Source: Nonomuraea sp. SYSU D8015
GTDB taxonomy: Bacteria > Actinomycetota > Actinomycetes > Streptosporangiales > Streptosporangiaceae
Assembly (NCBI RefSeq): GCF_008065375.1
Contig: NZ_VJYI01000010.1
Span: 62,001 to 126,000 of the forward strand
Reading direction: 5' to 3'
DNA: 64,000 bases
The notes below the pieces were generated by a model. It was not told the origin of the DNA and ran no database searches. It worked only from the letters and a program-made list of their open reading frames with translations. The translations under genes and the position numbers were made by a program. Position 1 is the stretch's first letter. Every line of letters begins with the position of its first letter. Below, one piece after another: positions 8,336 to 16,287 of this stretch.

Positions 8336-9240
8336 AGCGTCTTCTCCCTTCTCGCCGTGATGATCTGCACGACGTACGCCACCACGACTGTGACCAGGCC
8401 GAGGACCACGGCGACGGCGGCGGAGTAGTTGATCTGCTGGCCGTTGAAGGCCAGGTTGTAGGCGTACATGTTGGGCGTGTAGCTCGTCGTGATCACCGCG
8501 GGTGCGATCTTCTGGAGGATGTTCGGCTCGTTGAAGAGCTGGAAGCTGCCGATGACCGAGAAGACCGTGGCCACGATCAGCGCGGGGCGCAGGGCGGGCA
8601 GCTTGATGCTCCAGGCGATGCGGATGGCGCCCGCGCCGTCCATCTCTGCGGCCTCGTAGAGCTCTTCCGGGATGGCCCGCAGCGCGGCGTACAGGATGAT
8701 CATGTTGTAGCCGACGTACTCCCAGGTCACCATGTTGGCGATGGAGGTGAGCATCCAGGAGTGCGACAGAGGGTCGGGGGCCGTGACGCCGAGGGCGTCG
8801 CCGATCTGTCCGACCAGGCCGAACTGGTCGCCGTACATGTAGCCCCACATGAGGGCGGCCACCACGGCCGGCACCGCGTACGGCATGAAGATCGTGATGC
8901 GGAACAGCGACGGCCAGCGCAGCCTGCCGCTGTCGATCGCGAGCGCGCACCCGAGGGCGAGCAGCAGCATGATCGGCACCTGCACGACCAGGAAGAGCGC
9001 GACGCGGGCCAGGCCGGCGCCGAACAGCGCGTCGCCGATGGCGCGGGTGTAGTTGGCCAGGCCGGCGAAGACCGTGCCGCCGATCATGCGCTCCTGGAAG
9101 AAGCTGAGATAGATCGCGTACGCCAGCGGCGCGACCACCGCGACCAGGAAGACCACGAAGAACGGCAGGAAGAAGGCGTAGCCGGCGACGCGCAGGCGCA
9201 GGAACGGCCGGGCGAGACCGGCACGCGCGGGTGCGGTCAT
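8332..9240 (-). CDS. Sugar ABC permease, MalF type
   Basis: This is the first gene of the sugar import operon. It is a 302-residue permease starting MTAPARAGLARPFLRLRVAG, with six helices. The coupling loop reads YEAAEMDGAGAIRIAWSIKLP, the conserved EAAxxDGA signature. An upstream in-frame ATG (9327) would add 29 residues without membrane character, so the 9240 ATG is preferred. Transcription probably starts near 9430 from the promoter at 9444-9449, and the LacI operator at 9389-9402 lies between promoter and gene. It pairs with the MalG-type permease to form the channel. Confidence 0.9.
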   Translation of the reverse strand: MTAPARAGLARPFLRLRVAGYAFFLPFFVVFLVAVVAPLAYAIYLSFFQERMIGGTVFAGLANYTRAIGDALFGAGLARVALFLVVQVPIMLLLALGCALAIDSGRLRWPSLFRITIFMPYAVPAVVAALMWGYMYGDQFGLVGQIGDALGVTAPDPLSHSWMLTSIANMVTWEYVGYNMIILYAALRAIPEELYEAAEMDGAGAIRIAWSIKLPALRPALIVATVFSVIGSFQLFNEPNILQKIAPAVITTSYTPNMYAYNLAFNGQQINYSAAVAVVLGLVTVVVAYVVQIITARREKTL

Positions 9241-9388
9241 CCCGTGCTCCTGCGCCGTGTTCGCGCTGCCATGGGGACTGGCACTGGAACTCTCCTTGTC
9301 GGGGCATCGGCGGCCGATGAACCGCACTGCGACCTGCGCGGCCGTGTCCTGCTCGATGCGGCGGCCGGCTCGATCGCCTTTGATCGCG

Positions 9389-9402
9389 TGTTTACGTAAA
9401 CA
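9389..9402. promoter_or_regulatory. LacI-family operator, copy 1
   Basis: TGTTTACGTAAACA is a perfect 14-bp palindrome with the central CG of LacI/GalR sites. It lies 55 bases downstream of the probable -35 element (TTGACA on the minus strand) of the sugar operon, where a bound repressor would block elongation. Confidence 0.85.
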
Positions 9403-9443
9403 TGATGAAGGTGTCTCGTAGTCTTGTCCTGTCCGGGAAATCC

Positions 9444-9449
9444 TGTCAA
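9444..9449 (-). promoter_or_regulatory. Probable -35 element of the sugar ABC operon
   Basis: The minus strand reads TTGACA here, a full consensus match. A weak -10 (AAGACT) follows 18 bases downstream. The placement upstream of operator copy 1 fits a repressed promoter for the MalF-type gene. Confidence 0.5.
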
Positions 9450-9525
9450 TAGGTAACCCACGGTTAACCTGAATGTCCGTTTTATTACTGTCTGTCGTGT
9501 CTCATTCCCGCTGGTGACGTGTCCG

Positions 9526-9554
9526 TTGACGGGAAGGGTGTGTTTACGTAAACA
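9526..9554 (+). promoter_or_regulatory. Promoter and operator copy 2 of the LacI gene
   Basis: TTGACG (9526-9531), 17 bases, then TAAACA (9549-9554) form a plausible promoter for the lacI-type gene. The second TGTTTACGTAAACA palindrome (9541-9554) covers the -10, so the regulator should repress itself. Confidence 0.7.
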
Positions 9555-9605
9555 TCGTGCGAGAGTTTGCACCGACGGCAGACCATCGGACGATCAGAGG
9601 TGACA

Positions 9606-10649
9606 GTGGACGGGGCGACCCAGGGAACGGCGGCGGGCCGGCGCGCGCGCAGACGGCCGTCCATGGCCGACGTCGCCGCGATGGCCGGCGTCTCCAGCCA
9701 GACGGTCTCCCGGGTGGCCAACAACCGCAGCAACGTGGAGGAGGAGACCCGCCAGCGCGTCCTGTCCGCCATGCGGGTCCTCGGCTACCGACCCAACACC
9801 GCCGCGCGCGCCCTGGTCACCGGCCAGTTCCGCACCCTGGGCCTGATCAGCTTCGGACTCGGCAGCTTCGGCAACGCCCGCACCGTCGACGCCGTCACGA
9901 AGACGGCGCAGCGGGCGGGCTACACCGTCAACATGATCGCCGTCGAGTCCCAGACCGAGCGGGCCGTGCACGAGGCGTTCGACCAGCTCACCATGCAGGC
10001 GGTGGACGGCATCGTGATCGTCGAGGCGCAGATCCTCGACACGCCCGCGCTCCGCCTGCCGCCGGGCGTGCCGGTCGTGATGGCCGACGGAGACGCCAGC
10101 CACCGCCACCCCATGGTCGACACCGACCAGTCCCTCGGCGCCCGGCTCGTCACCCGTCACCTGCTCGACCTCGGCCACGAGACGGTCTGGCACGTCGCCG
10201 GCCCCGAAGACTCCTATGCCGCGCGCCGCCGGGCCGAGGCGTGGCACGCGACGCTCAAGGAGGCGGGCGCCCCGGTGCCCCAGGTGCTGTTCGGCGACTG
10301 GAGCGCGGCGAGCGGATACGCCGCCGGCCGCGTCCTGGCCCAGCGCCCCGGCGTGACGGCCGTCTTCGCCGCCAACGACCAGATGGCCCTCGGGGTGATG
10401 CGCGCGATGATCCAGGCGGGACGCCGGATCCCCGAGGACGTCAGCATCGCCGGCTTCGACGACCTCGACGAGTCGGCCTACCTCTCCCCGCCGCTCACCA
10501 CCGTCCGCCAGGACTTCGACGTGGTGGCCGAGCGCATCGTGTCCCTCATGATCGGCCAGATCGAGACCGGCGCCGCCCCGTCGGCCACCACGTACGTCGC
10601 CCCTGAGCTGATCGTGAGAGAGAGCACCGGCGCGCCGCCCTCGGGCTGA
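9606..10649 (+). CDS. LacI-family repressor of the galactoside operon
   Basis: From GTG 9606 the protein is 347 residues, normal for the family. An N-terminal helix-turn-helix (MADVAAMAGVSSQTVSRVAN) and a hinge region (GYRPNTAARAL) precede a periplasmic-binding-protein-like sensor domain. That domain ends with VSIAGFDDLDESAYLSPPLT. AGAGG at 9596-9600 sits five bases before GTG 9606. GTG 9600 and ATG 9567 are alternatives, and ATG 9567 lies only 12 bases from the operator. The gene faces away from the sugar ABC operon and towards the beta-galactosidase gene. The ligand is probably a galactoside or its transglycosylation product, by context only. Confidence 0.9.
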   Translation: MDGATQGTAAGRRARRRPSMADVAAMAGVSSQTVSRVANNRSNVEEETRQRVLSAMRVLGYRPNTAARALVTGQFRTLGLISFGLGSFGNARTVDAVTKTAQRAGYTVNMIAVESQTERAVHEAFDQLTMQAVDGIVIVEAQILDTPALRLPPGVPVVMADGDASHRHPMVDTDQSLGARLVTRHLLDLGHETVWHVAGPEDSYAARRRAEAWHATLKEAGAPVPQVLFGDWSAASGYAAGRVLAQRPGVTAVFAANDQMALGVMRAMIQAGRRIPEDVSIAGFDDLDESAYLSPPLTTVRQDFDVVAERIVSLMIGQIETGAAPSATTYVAPELIVRESTGAPPSG

Positions 10650-10720
10650 GCCGCCGGCCCCCTCACCAGCGGCGCCGTCCGCCGATCCGACCCGCTCCAC
10701 TCCACCACGCCCGCACCGCA

Positions 10721-10767
10721 GAAGGGAGGAGCGGCGGCCTCCCCCGTCGAGGCCGCCGCGCCGACAC
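10721..10767 (+). promoter_or_regulatory. Shine-Dalgarno separated from start by a perfect hairpin
   Basis: GAAGGGAGGA (10721-10730) is followed at once by an 11-bp perfect stem (10731-10741 with 10749-10759, 7-base loop), then 8 bases and the ATG. Unfolded, the Shine-Dalgarno is 37 bases from the start and would be useless. With the hairpin formed, the effective spacing is 8 bases, which is close to ideal. Confidence 0.6.
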
Positions 10768-12855
10768 ATGAACGCCGCACCTGACGAAGTCACGCCGGAC
10801 TCCGGCATCGCCGGCGCCCTCCCCCCGGGCGAGCGGTTCTGGCGCCGGCTCGGCGGCGTGGCCTTCGGCGGCGACTACAACCCCGAGCAGTGGCCGGCCG
10901 AGACCAGGGCGGAGGACCTCCGCCTCATGGCCGAGGCCCGGGTCAACCTCGTCACCGTCGGCGTGTTCGCCTGGGCCCGGGTGGAGCCCGCGCGCGGGGC
11001 GTACGACTTCTCCTTCTTCGACCGGGTCCTGGACGACCTGCACGCGCACGGCATCACCGCCGACCTCGCCACCATGACGGCCTCGCCGCCGCCGTGGCTC
11101 GTCCACGAGCATCCCGAGATCCTGCCCGTCACCGCCGACGGGACCGTGCTCGGCCCGGGCGGCCGGCAGCACTTCTGCCCCTCCAGCCCGGTCTACCGGG
11201 AGCGCGCCGGGCTGCTGGCCGAGCGGCTGGCCACGCACTACCGCGGTCACCCGGCGCTCGGGCTGTGGCACGTCGGCAACGAGTACGGCTGCCACATCGC
11301 CGCCTGCTACTGCGCGGAGTCGGCGGCCGGCTTCCGCCGCTGGCTGCGGGAGCGGTACGGCGACGACGTCGAGGCGCTGAACGACGCCTGGTCGACGGAC
11401 TTCTGGTCGCAGCGGTTCGCGTCGTTCGACCACGTCCAGCCGCCCCGCGCGGCCCCGACGTACCCCAATCCGGCCCAGCAGCTCGACTACATGCGCTTCA
11501 GCAGCGAGGCGCTGCGCGAGTGCTTCGAGCTGGAGGCGGGCATCCTGCGGCGGATCACCCCGGAGGTGCCGATCACCACGAACTTCCTGGGCGGCCTGAA
11601 GTCCGTGGACGTCTTCGACTGGGCGCCGAGGCTCGACGTCGTGGCGGTCGACTCCTATCCCGACCCCCTCGACGAGCGCCCGCATCTGGCTCCCGGCCTG
11701 GTGTACGACACGATGCGCGGCGCCGGGGGCGGCGCTCCGTGGATCCTCATGGAGCAGGCGCCGAGCGCGGTGAACTGGCGCGCCAGGAACGCGATCAAGC
11801 AGCCGGGCCAGATGCGGCTGTGGAGCTGGCAGGCGGTCGCGCACGGCGCCGACGCGGTCCTGTTCTTCCAGTGGCGGCAGTCACGGGGCGGTGCCGAGAA
11901 GTTCCACTCGGGCATGGTGCCGCACGCGGGGGCCGACAGCAGGGTCTACCGCGAGATCGCGGCGCTCGGCCAGGAGCTGGCGTCGGTGCCCGGCCTGCTC
12001 GGCACCCGCGTCCGCAACGACGTGGCGATCCTGCTCGACTGGAACAGCTGGTGGGCGCTGGAGCTCGACTCCCACCCCTCTGACGGCGTGCGCCAGCAGG
12101 AGCGCCTGCTCGAGCACTACACGCCCCTGTTCGACCTCGGCGTGGGCGTGGACGTGGTGCCGCCCTCCGCCGACCTGACCGGCTACGCCCTCGTCGTCGT
12201 GCCGAACCTGTACCTCCTGCCGAGCCGGGACGCGGCGCGCCTCTCGGCCTACGTCCAGGGCGGCGGCGCGCTGGTCGTCTCCTTCTTCAGCGGGATCGTC
12301 GACGAGCACGACCGGGTGCACCTGGGCGGATACCCCGCCCCGCTCCGCGAGGTCCTCGGGGTGCGGGTGGAGGAGTTCTGCCCGGCGGCCGAGCACGAGA
12401 CGTTCCCCGTCCGGGGCTGCGAGGCGCTCGCGGACCACGAGGGGGTCGCCGGCCTGTGGCGGGAGGACCTGCGGCTCACCGGCGCCCGGCCCGAGCTCGT
12501 CTTCGACGCCCCGGGCTGGGCCGGCCGCCCGGTGGCGACCAGGCACGAGTACGGCGCGGGGACGGCCCGCTACCTCTCGGCCCGCCTCGACGAGGCCACC
12601 ATGCGGGCGATCCTCGGCCGGGCGGCCGCCGAAGCGGGGGTGAAGCCCGTGGTCGAGGGACTGCCGTCCGGGGTGCAGGCGAGCGTCCGCGCCGGGGACG
12701 GCCGCCGCTTCCTCATCCTGCTGAACCACACCGGCGACAAGCACGACGTCGCCCTGACGGGCGAGTGGGCGGACGGCCTCGCCGGGCTCGACGAGCCCGT
12801 CGGGACGGTCACCCTTCCGCCGCTGGGCGTCGCCGTCCTCCGGGCCACCGGCTGA
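10768..12855 (+). CDS. GH42 beta-galactosidase
   Basis: This intracellular enzyme hydrolyses terminal beta-galactosides with retention. The 695-residue protein has the GH42 order: a TIM barrel (GGDYNPEQWP near residue 34; FAWARVEPARGAYDF near 67), a trimerisation/Rossmann-like middle domain and a small C-terminal beta domain. The acid/base glutamate is E172 in WHVGNEYG and the nucleophile is E329 in WILMEQAPSAVNW. Cysteines C137, C175, C180 and C182 match the zinc cluster of the family. No signal peptide is seen, so it acts on sugar brought in by the ABC system. It follows the LacI gene by 118 bases. Expression may depend on the hairpin-bridged ribosome binding site. Confidence 0.95.
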   Translation: MNAAPDEVTPDSGIAGALPPGERFWRRLGGVAFGGDYNPEQWPAETRAEDLRLMAEARVNLVTVGVFAWARVEPARGAYDFSFFDRVLDDLHAHGITADLATMTASPPPWLVHEHPEILPVTADGTVLGPGGRQHFCPSSPVYRERAGLLAERLATHYRGHPALGLWHVGNEYGCHIAACYCAESAAGFRRWLRERYGDDVEALNDAWSTDFWSQRFASFDHVQPPRAAPTYPNPAQQLDYMRFSSEALRECFELEAGILRRITPEVPITTNFLGGLKSVDVFDWAPRLDVVAVDSYPDPLDERPHLAPGLVYDTMRGAGGGAPWILMEQAPSAVNWRARNAIKQPGQMRLWSWQAVAHGADAVLFFQWRQSRGGAEKFHSGMVPHAGADSRVYREIAALGQELASVPGLLGTRVRNDVAILLDWNSWWALELDSHPSDGVRQQERLLEHYTPLFDLGVGVDVVPPSADLTGYALVVVPNLYLLPSRDAARLSAYVQGGGALVVSFFSGIVDEHDRVHLGGYPAPLREVLGVRVEEFCPAAEHETFPVRGCEALADHEGVAGLWREDLRLTGARPELVFDAPGWAGRPVATRHEYGAGTARYLSARLDEATMRAILGRAAAEAGVKPVVEGLPSGVQASVRAGDGRRFLILLNHTGDKHDVALTGEWADGLAGLDEPVGTVTLPPLGVAVLRATG

Positions 12856-12925
12856 CGGGCCGTTCGTCGACAAGATCTGACCGCTCGTCGTAAAGATCGG
12901 ACCAGTCCGAAATACTGCATACCGT

Positions 12926-14305
12926 ATGTGGTACCCGTGGGGCGTGGCAGGTTTCCTCAGTCGCTCCCGTACCGTCGCCGATCCCACCTGGAGCCGCTGG
13001 CTCGTGCCGCCCGCGGCGCTCTCCGTGCACCTGGCCATCGGGCAGGCGTACGCGTGGAGCGTGTTCAAGCCCCCACTCGAGTCCGCGCTCCAGCTCTCCG
13101 GCACGCAGAGCGCGCTGCCCTTCCAGCTCGGCATCGTCATGCTCGGCCTGTCGGCGGCCTTCGGCGGCACGCTCGTCGAGCGCAACGGGCCGCGGTGGGC
13201 GATGTTCGTGTCGATGTCCTGTTTCTCGTCCGGCTTCCTGCTGTCCGCGTTGGGCGTGGCCACGCGACAGTACTGGCTGGTCGTCCTCGGCTACGGGGTC
13301 GTGGGCGGGATCGGGCTCGGCATCGGCTACATCTCACCCGTCTCCACGCTGATCAAATGGTTCCCCGACCGGCCGGGCATGGCCACCGGGATCGCGATCA
13401 TGGGGTTCGGCGGGGGAGCCCTCATCGCCTCGCCCTGGTCGGCGCAGATGCTCGACTCCTTCGGCGCCACCACCGGCGGCATCGCCACGACGTTCCTCGT
13501 GCACGGCGTGGTCTACGCCGTCTTCATGTCGATGGGCGTGCTGCTCGTACGGGTGCCGCCGGACGGCTGGAGGCCCAAGGGCTGGACGCCGCCCGCGGTC
13601 GCGAGCCGGGCGCTGATCACCACGGCCGACGTCTCGGCCCGCAACGCCATCCGCACCCCCCAGTTCTACTGTCTCTGGGTGGTGCTGTGCTGCAACGTCA
13701 CCGCGGGCATCGGCATCCTGGAGAAGGCCGCGCCCATGATCATCGACTTCTTCGCGGGCACGCCGACGGCGGTCGCCGCCGGGGCGGCGGCCGGCTTCGT
13801 GGCCCTGCTGTCGCTGGCCAACATGGCGGGCCGGATCGTCTGGTCGTCCACCTCCGACCTGATCGGGCGCAAGAACATGTACCGCGTCTACCTCGGCGTC
13901 GGGGCGCTGCTGTACCTGGCGATCGCGCTGGCCGGCGCCGCGTCGAAGCCGCTGTTCATCGTGTGCGCGCTCGGCATCCTGTCCTTCTACGGCGGCGGCT
14001 TCGCGACCATCCCGGCGTACCTGAAGGACCTCTTCGGCACCTACCAGGTCGGCGCCATCCATGGCCGCCTGCTCACGGCCTGGTCGACGGCGGGCGTGCT
14101 GGGCCCGCTCATCGTCAACGCGATCGCCGACGCGCAGAAGGCGGCGGGCAACAGCGGGCCCGCCCTCTACACCACGTCGTTGTACATCATGATCGGGCTG
14201 CTCGCGGTGGGCTTCCTCGCCAACGAGCTGGTCCGCCCGGTGCACGACAGGTACCACGAGCGGTCCGCGACGGGCCTGGTGACGGAGAAGGAGCAGACGG
14301 TATGA
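12926..14305 (+). CDS. OFA-family MFS transporter (oxalate/formate antiporter-like)
   Basis: The 459-residue major facilitator has 12 predicted helices. The start of the domain (HLAIGQAYAWSVFKPPLESA) and GYGVVGGIGLGIGYISPVST are characteristic of the OFA group, whose best-known member is OxlT. The loop WFPDRPGMATGIAIMGFGGG is another family hallmark. No Shine-Dalgarno precedes ATG 12926; GTG 12944 is an alternative. An odd palindrome, CATACCGTATG, ends at 12928 and overlaps the start codon. Upstream, 12870-12910 holds an imperfect ~20-bp direct repeat (TCGTCG-N2-AAGATC-N-GACC). The substrate cannot be told, because no oxalate decarboxylase or CoA-transferase gene is beside it. The small partner gene overlaps by four bases. 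Confidence 0.88.
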   Translation: MWYPWGVAGFLSRSRTVADPTWSRWLVPPAALSVHLAIGQAYAWSVFKPPLESALQLSGTQSALPFQLGIVMLGLSAAFGGTLVERNGPRWAMFVSMSCFSSGFLLSALGVATRQYWLVVLGYGVVGGIGLGIGYISPVSTLIKWFPDRPGMATGIAIMGFGGGALIASPWSAQMLDSFGATTGGIATTFLVHGVVYAVFMSMGVLLVRVPPDGWRPKGWTPPAVASRALITTADVSARNAIRTPQFYCLWVVLCCNVTAGIGILEKAAPMIIDFFAGTPTAVAAGAAAGFVALLSLANMAGRIVWSSTSDLIGRKNMYRVYLGVGALLYLAIALAGAASKPLFIVCALGILSFYGGGFATIPAYLKDLFGTYQVGAIHGRLLTAWSTAGVLGPLIVNAIADAQKAAGNSGPALYTTSLYIMIGLLAVGFLANELVRPVHDRYHERSATGLVTEKEQTV

Positions 14306-14412
14306 GATCGCGCACCGGCCTGATGGCGCTGGCGTGGGCGTGGGTGGGGCTGCCGTTCGCGTACGGCGTGTACGGCCTGCTCATGAAGCTCACCCAGCTG
14401 TTCGCCGGCTGA
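14302..14412 (+). CDS. Small partner protein of the MFS transporter
   Basis: This is a 36-residue single-helix protein: a short basic N-terminus (MRSRTG), then LMALAWAWVGLPFAYGVYGL and a short tail ending QLFAG. The ATG overlaps the transporter stop codon (ATGA), so the two are translationally coupled. Similar tiny proteins are annotated beside OFA-type transporters in other actinobacteria as a transporter small subunit; this is from memory. The conserved place and single helix suggest it binds the transporter. It ends four bases before the convergent permease gene. Confidence 0.7.
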   Translation: MRSRTGLMALAWAWVGLPFAYGVYGLLMKLTQLFAG

Positions 14413-14416
14413 CCGC

Positions 14417-15259
14417 TCAGCCCTTCTCGACGCCCTCGTTGGCGCCCCGCACGAAGAAGCGCTGGAACACCACGAACACCACCGCCACCGGGATCGTGGC
14501 CAGCAGCGCCGCGCCCAGCTTGAGCGGGTACTGCGTGCCCTTGCCCAGAGACCCGCTCACCAGGTCGGCCAGCCCGCGCGGCAGCGTGAACAGCTCGGGG
14601 CTCTGCACCGCGACCAGGGTGTGCGGGAACTCGTTCCAGGAGCCCTGGAACGAGATGATGGTGAGCGTGATCAGCGCGGGCCGGGCCATCGGCAGCACCA
14701 CCGACCAGAACGTGCGGAACACCCCGGCCCCGTCCACCCGGGCGGCCTCCTCCACGGTGGGCGGGATCGACTCGAAGAACTGCTTCATGATGAAGACGCC
14801 GGCGGCGTCCGCGATCACGGGCAGGATGAGCGCGGTGTAGCTGTCGTACATGCCGAGCTGGTTCAGCACCAGGAACTTCGGGATGAACAACACCACGCCC
14901 GGCACCGCCATGATCGCCACGATCGCCGAGAACAGCGCCCGCCGCCCGCCGAAGCGCAGCCGGGCCAGCGCGTACCCGGCCATGGAGTCCAGCAGCACCC
15001 GCCCGGCGGTGACCGCCAGCGTCACCAGCACCGAGTTGCCCAGCCACAGCGGCAGATCGGTGCCGGCGAACACCCGCTCGTAGCCGGCCAGGGACACCGG
15101 GTCCGGGACGGGGGACAGGGGGTGGGCCGCGGCGTCCGGCTCGGTCTTGAAGGACGTCGCGATCTGGATGACGAACGGATAGAGGAAGACGAGCGCGAAG
15201 AAGACCAGGACGAAGTAGCCGGCGAAGGTGGAGGCCAGCGTGCGCGGCCCGCGGTTCAT
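14417..15259 (-). CDS. Sugar ABC permease, MalG type (second system)
   Basis: This 280-residue permease starts MNRGPRTLASTFAGYF and has six helices. The coupling loop is TVEEAARVDGAGVFRTFWSV. The ATG overlaps the stop of the upstream permease by four bases. It is the last gene of a three-gene minus-strand operon of binding protein, MalF-type and MalG-type genes, an order different from the first sugar operon, where the binding protein is last. No ATPase gene is linked. Confidence 0.92.
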   Translation of the reverse strand: MNRGPRTLASTFAGYFVLVFFALVFLYPFVIQIATSFKTEPDAAAHPLSPVPDPVSLAGYERVFAGTDLPLWLGNSVLVTLAVTAGRVLLDSMAGYALARLRFGGRRALFSAIVAIMAVPGVVLFIPKFLVLNQLGMYDSYTALILPVIADAAGVFIMKQFFESIPPTVEEAARVDGAGVFRTFWSVVLPMARPALITLTIISFQGSWNEFPHTLVAVQSPELFTLPRGLADLVSGSLGKGTQYPLKLGAALLATIPVAVVFVVFQRFFVRGANEGVEKG

Positions 15260-16287
15260 GATCGCCTCTCTCTCAGGACCCACCGCTGGACCAGCGTCAG
15301 CGCCACGATGATGGCGAACAGCACGAACGAGATCGCGGTCCCGGTCCCGTACTCGAAGCCGCCGAACGCGGTCTCGTACGACAGGTACGCCGGCGTGAGC
15401 GTGGTCTTGGCGGGATTGCCCTGGCTCATCACGTAGATCTGGTCGAACACCTGCCAGGTCGCGATCAGCCCCAGCGTCACCACCAGGAACAGCGTGGGCC
15501 TCAGCAGCGGCAGCGTCACGTGCCGGAACACGCCCCACCGCCCGGCCCCGTCCAGCATGGCGGCCTCCTCCAGCGACACGGGGATGTCCTGCAGGGCGGC
15601 CAGGAACATGAGCATGAACGTCCCGGACGTGGTCCACACGACGAGCATGATGATCGTCGTCATGGCCATGCTCGGGCCGGACAGCCACTCCCACCACGAC
15701 AGCCCGAACGGCCCGCCGGTCGTCAGCGCCTGCGGCGGCGCCGCGGGATCGACCAGCCCGGCCGCACCCAGCAGCAGGTGGAGCACGCCCCGCGAGTCGG
15801 CGAACCACTGCGGCCCGTCCACGCCCAGCAGCGCCAGCAGCCCGTTGACCGCCCCGGAGTTGGCGAACACGAACAGGAAGACGACGCTGATCGCGACCGA
15901 GCTGGTCACCGACGGGAAGAAGAAGGCCGCGCGGAAGAACGTCTTGCCCCTCAGCAGCCGGGCGTTGACGATCAGCGCCAGGCCGAGCGCCAGCACGGTC
16001 TGGGCCGGCACCACGATGGCCACGTAGTAGACGTTGTTGCGCACGCTCGTCATGAAGTCCTGCCGGGCCAGCCCCTCCTCGGTGAACAGGCGGCTGTAGT
16101 TGTCCAGGCCCACGAACGGGACGCCGGAGCGGAACGGGCTGCCCTGCCCGTTCCAGTCGGTCAGGCTCACCCACATCGCCATGAGGATCGGCGCCAGCAT
16201 GAACAGGCCCAGGACGATCACGACCGGGGCCACGAAGAGCCAGCCCGCGAGGTTCTCCCGCGCGGCGCCGGGCCGGCGCGGCCTCAT
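15256..16287 (-). CDS. Sugar ABC permease, MalF type (second system)
   Basis: This is a 343-residue permease (MRPRRPGAARENLAGWLFVA) with six helices and the loop LEEAAMLDGAGRWGVFRHVT. A longer periplasmic loop of about 60 residues after the third helix (around GVDGPQWFADSRGVLHLLLG) is unusual but still typical of some actinobacterial MalF-like proteins. Both ends overlap neighbours by four bases (ATGA), so the three genes are tightly coupled. Confidence 0.92.
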   Translation of the reverse strand: MRPRRPGAARENLAGWLFVAPVVIVLGLFMLAPILMAMWVSLTDWNGQGSPFRSGVPFVGLDNYSRLFTEEGLARQDFMTSVRNNVYYVAIVVPAQTVLALGLALIVNARLLRGKTFFRAAFFFPSVTSSVAISVVFLFVFANSGAVNGLLALLGVDGPQWFADSRGVLHLLLGAAGLVDPAAPPQALTTGGPFGLSWWEWLSGPSMAMTTIIMLVVWTTSGTFMLMFLAALQDIPVSLEEAAMLDGAGRWGVFRHVTLPLLRPTLFLVVTLGLIATWQVFDQIYVMSQGNPAKTTLTPAYLSYETAFGGFEYGTGTAISFVLFAIIVALTLVQRWVLRERRS

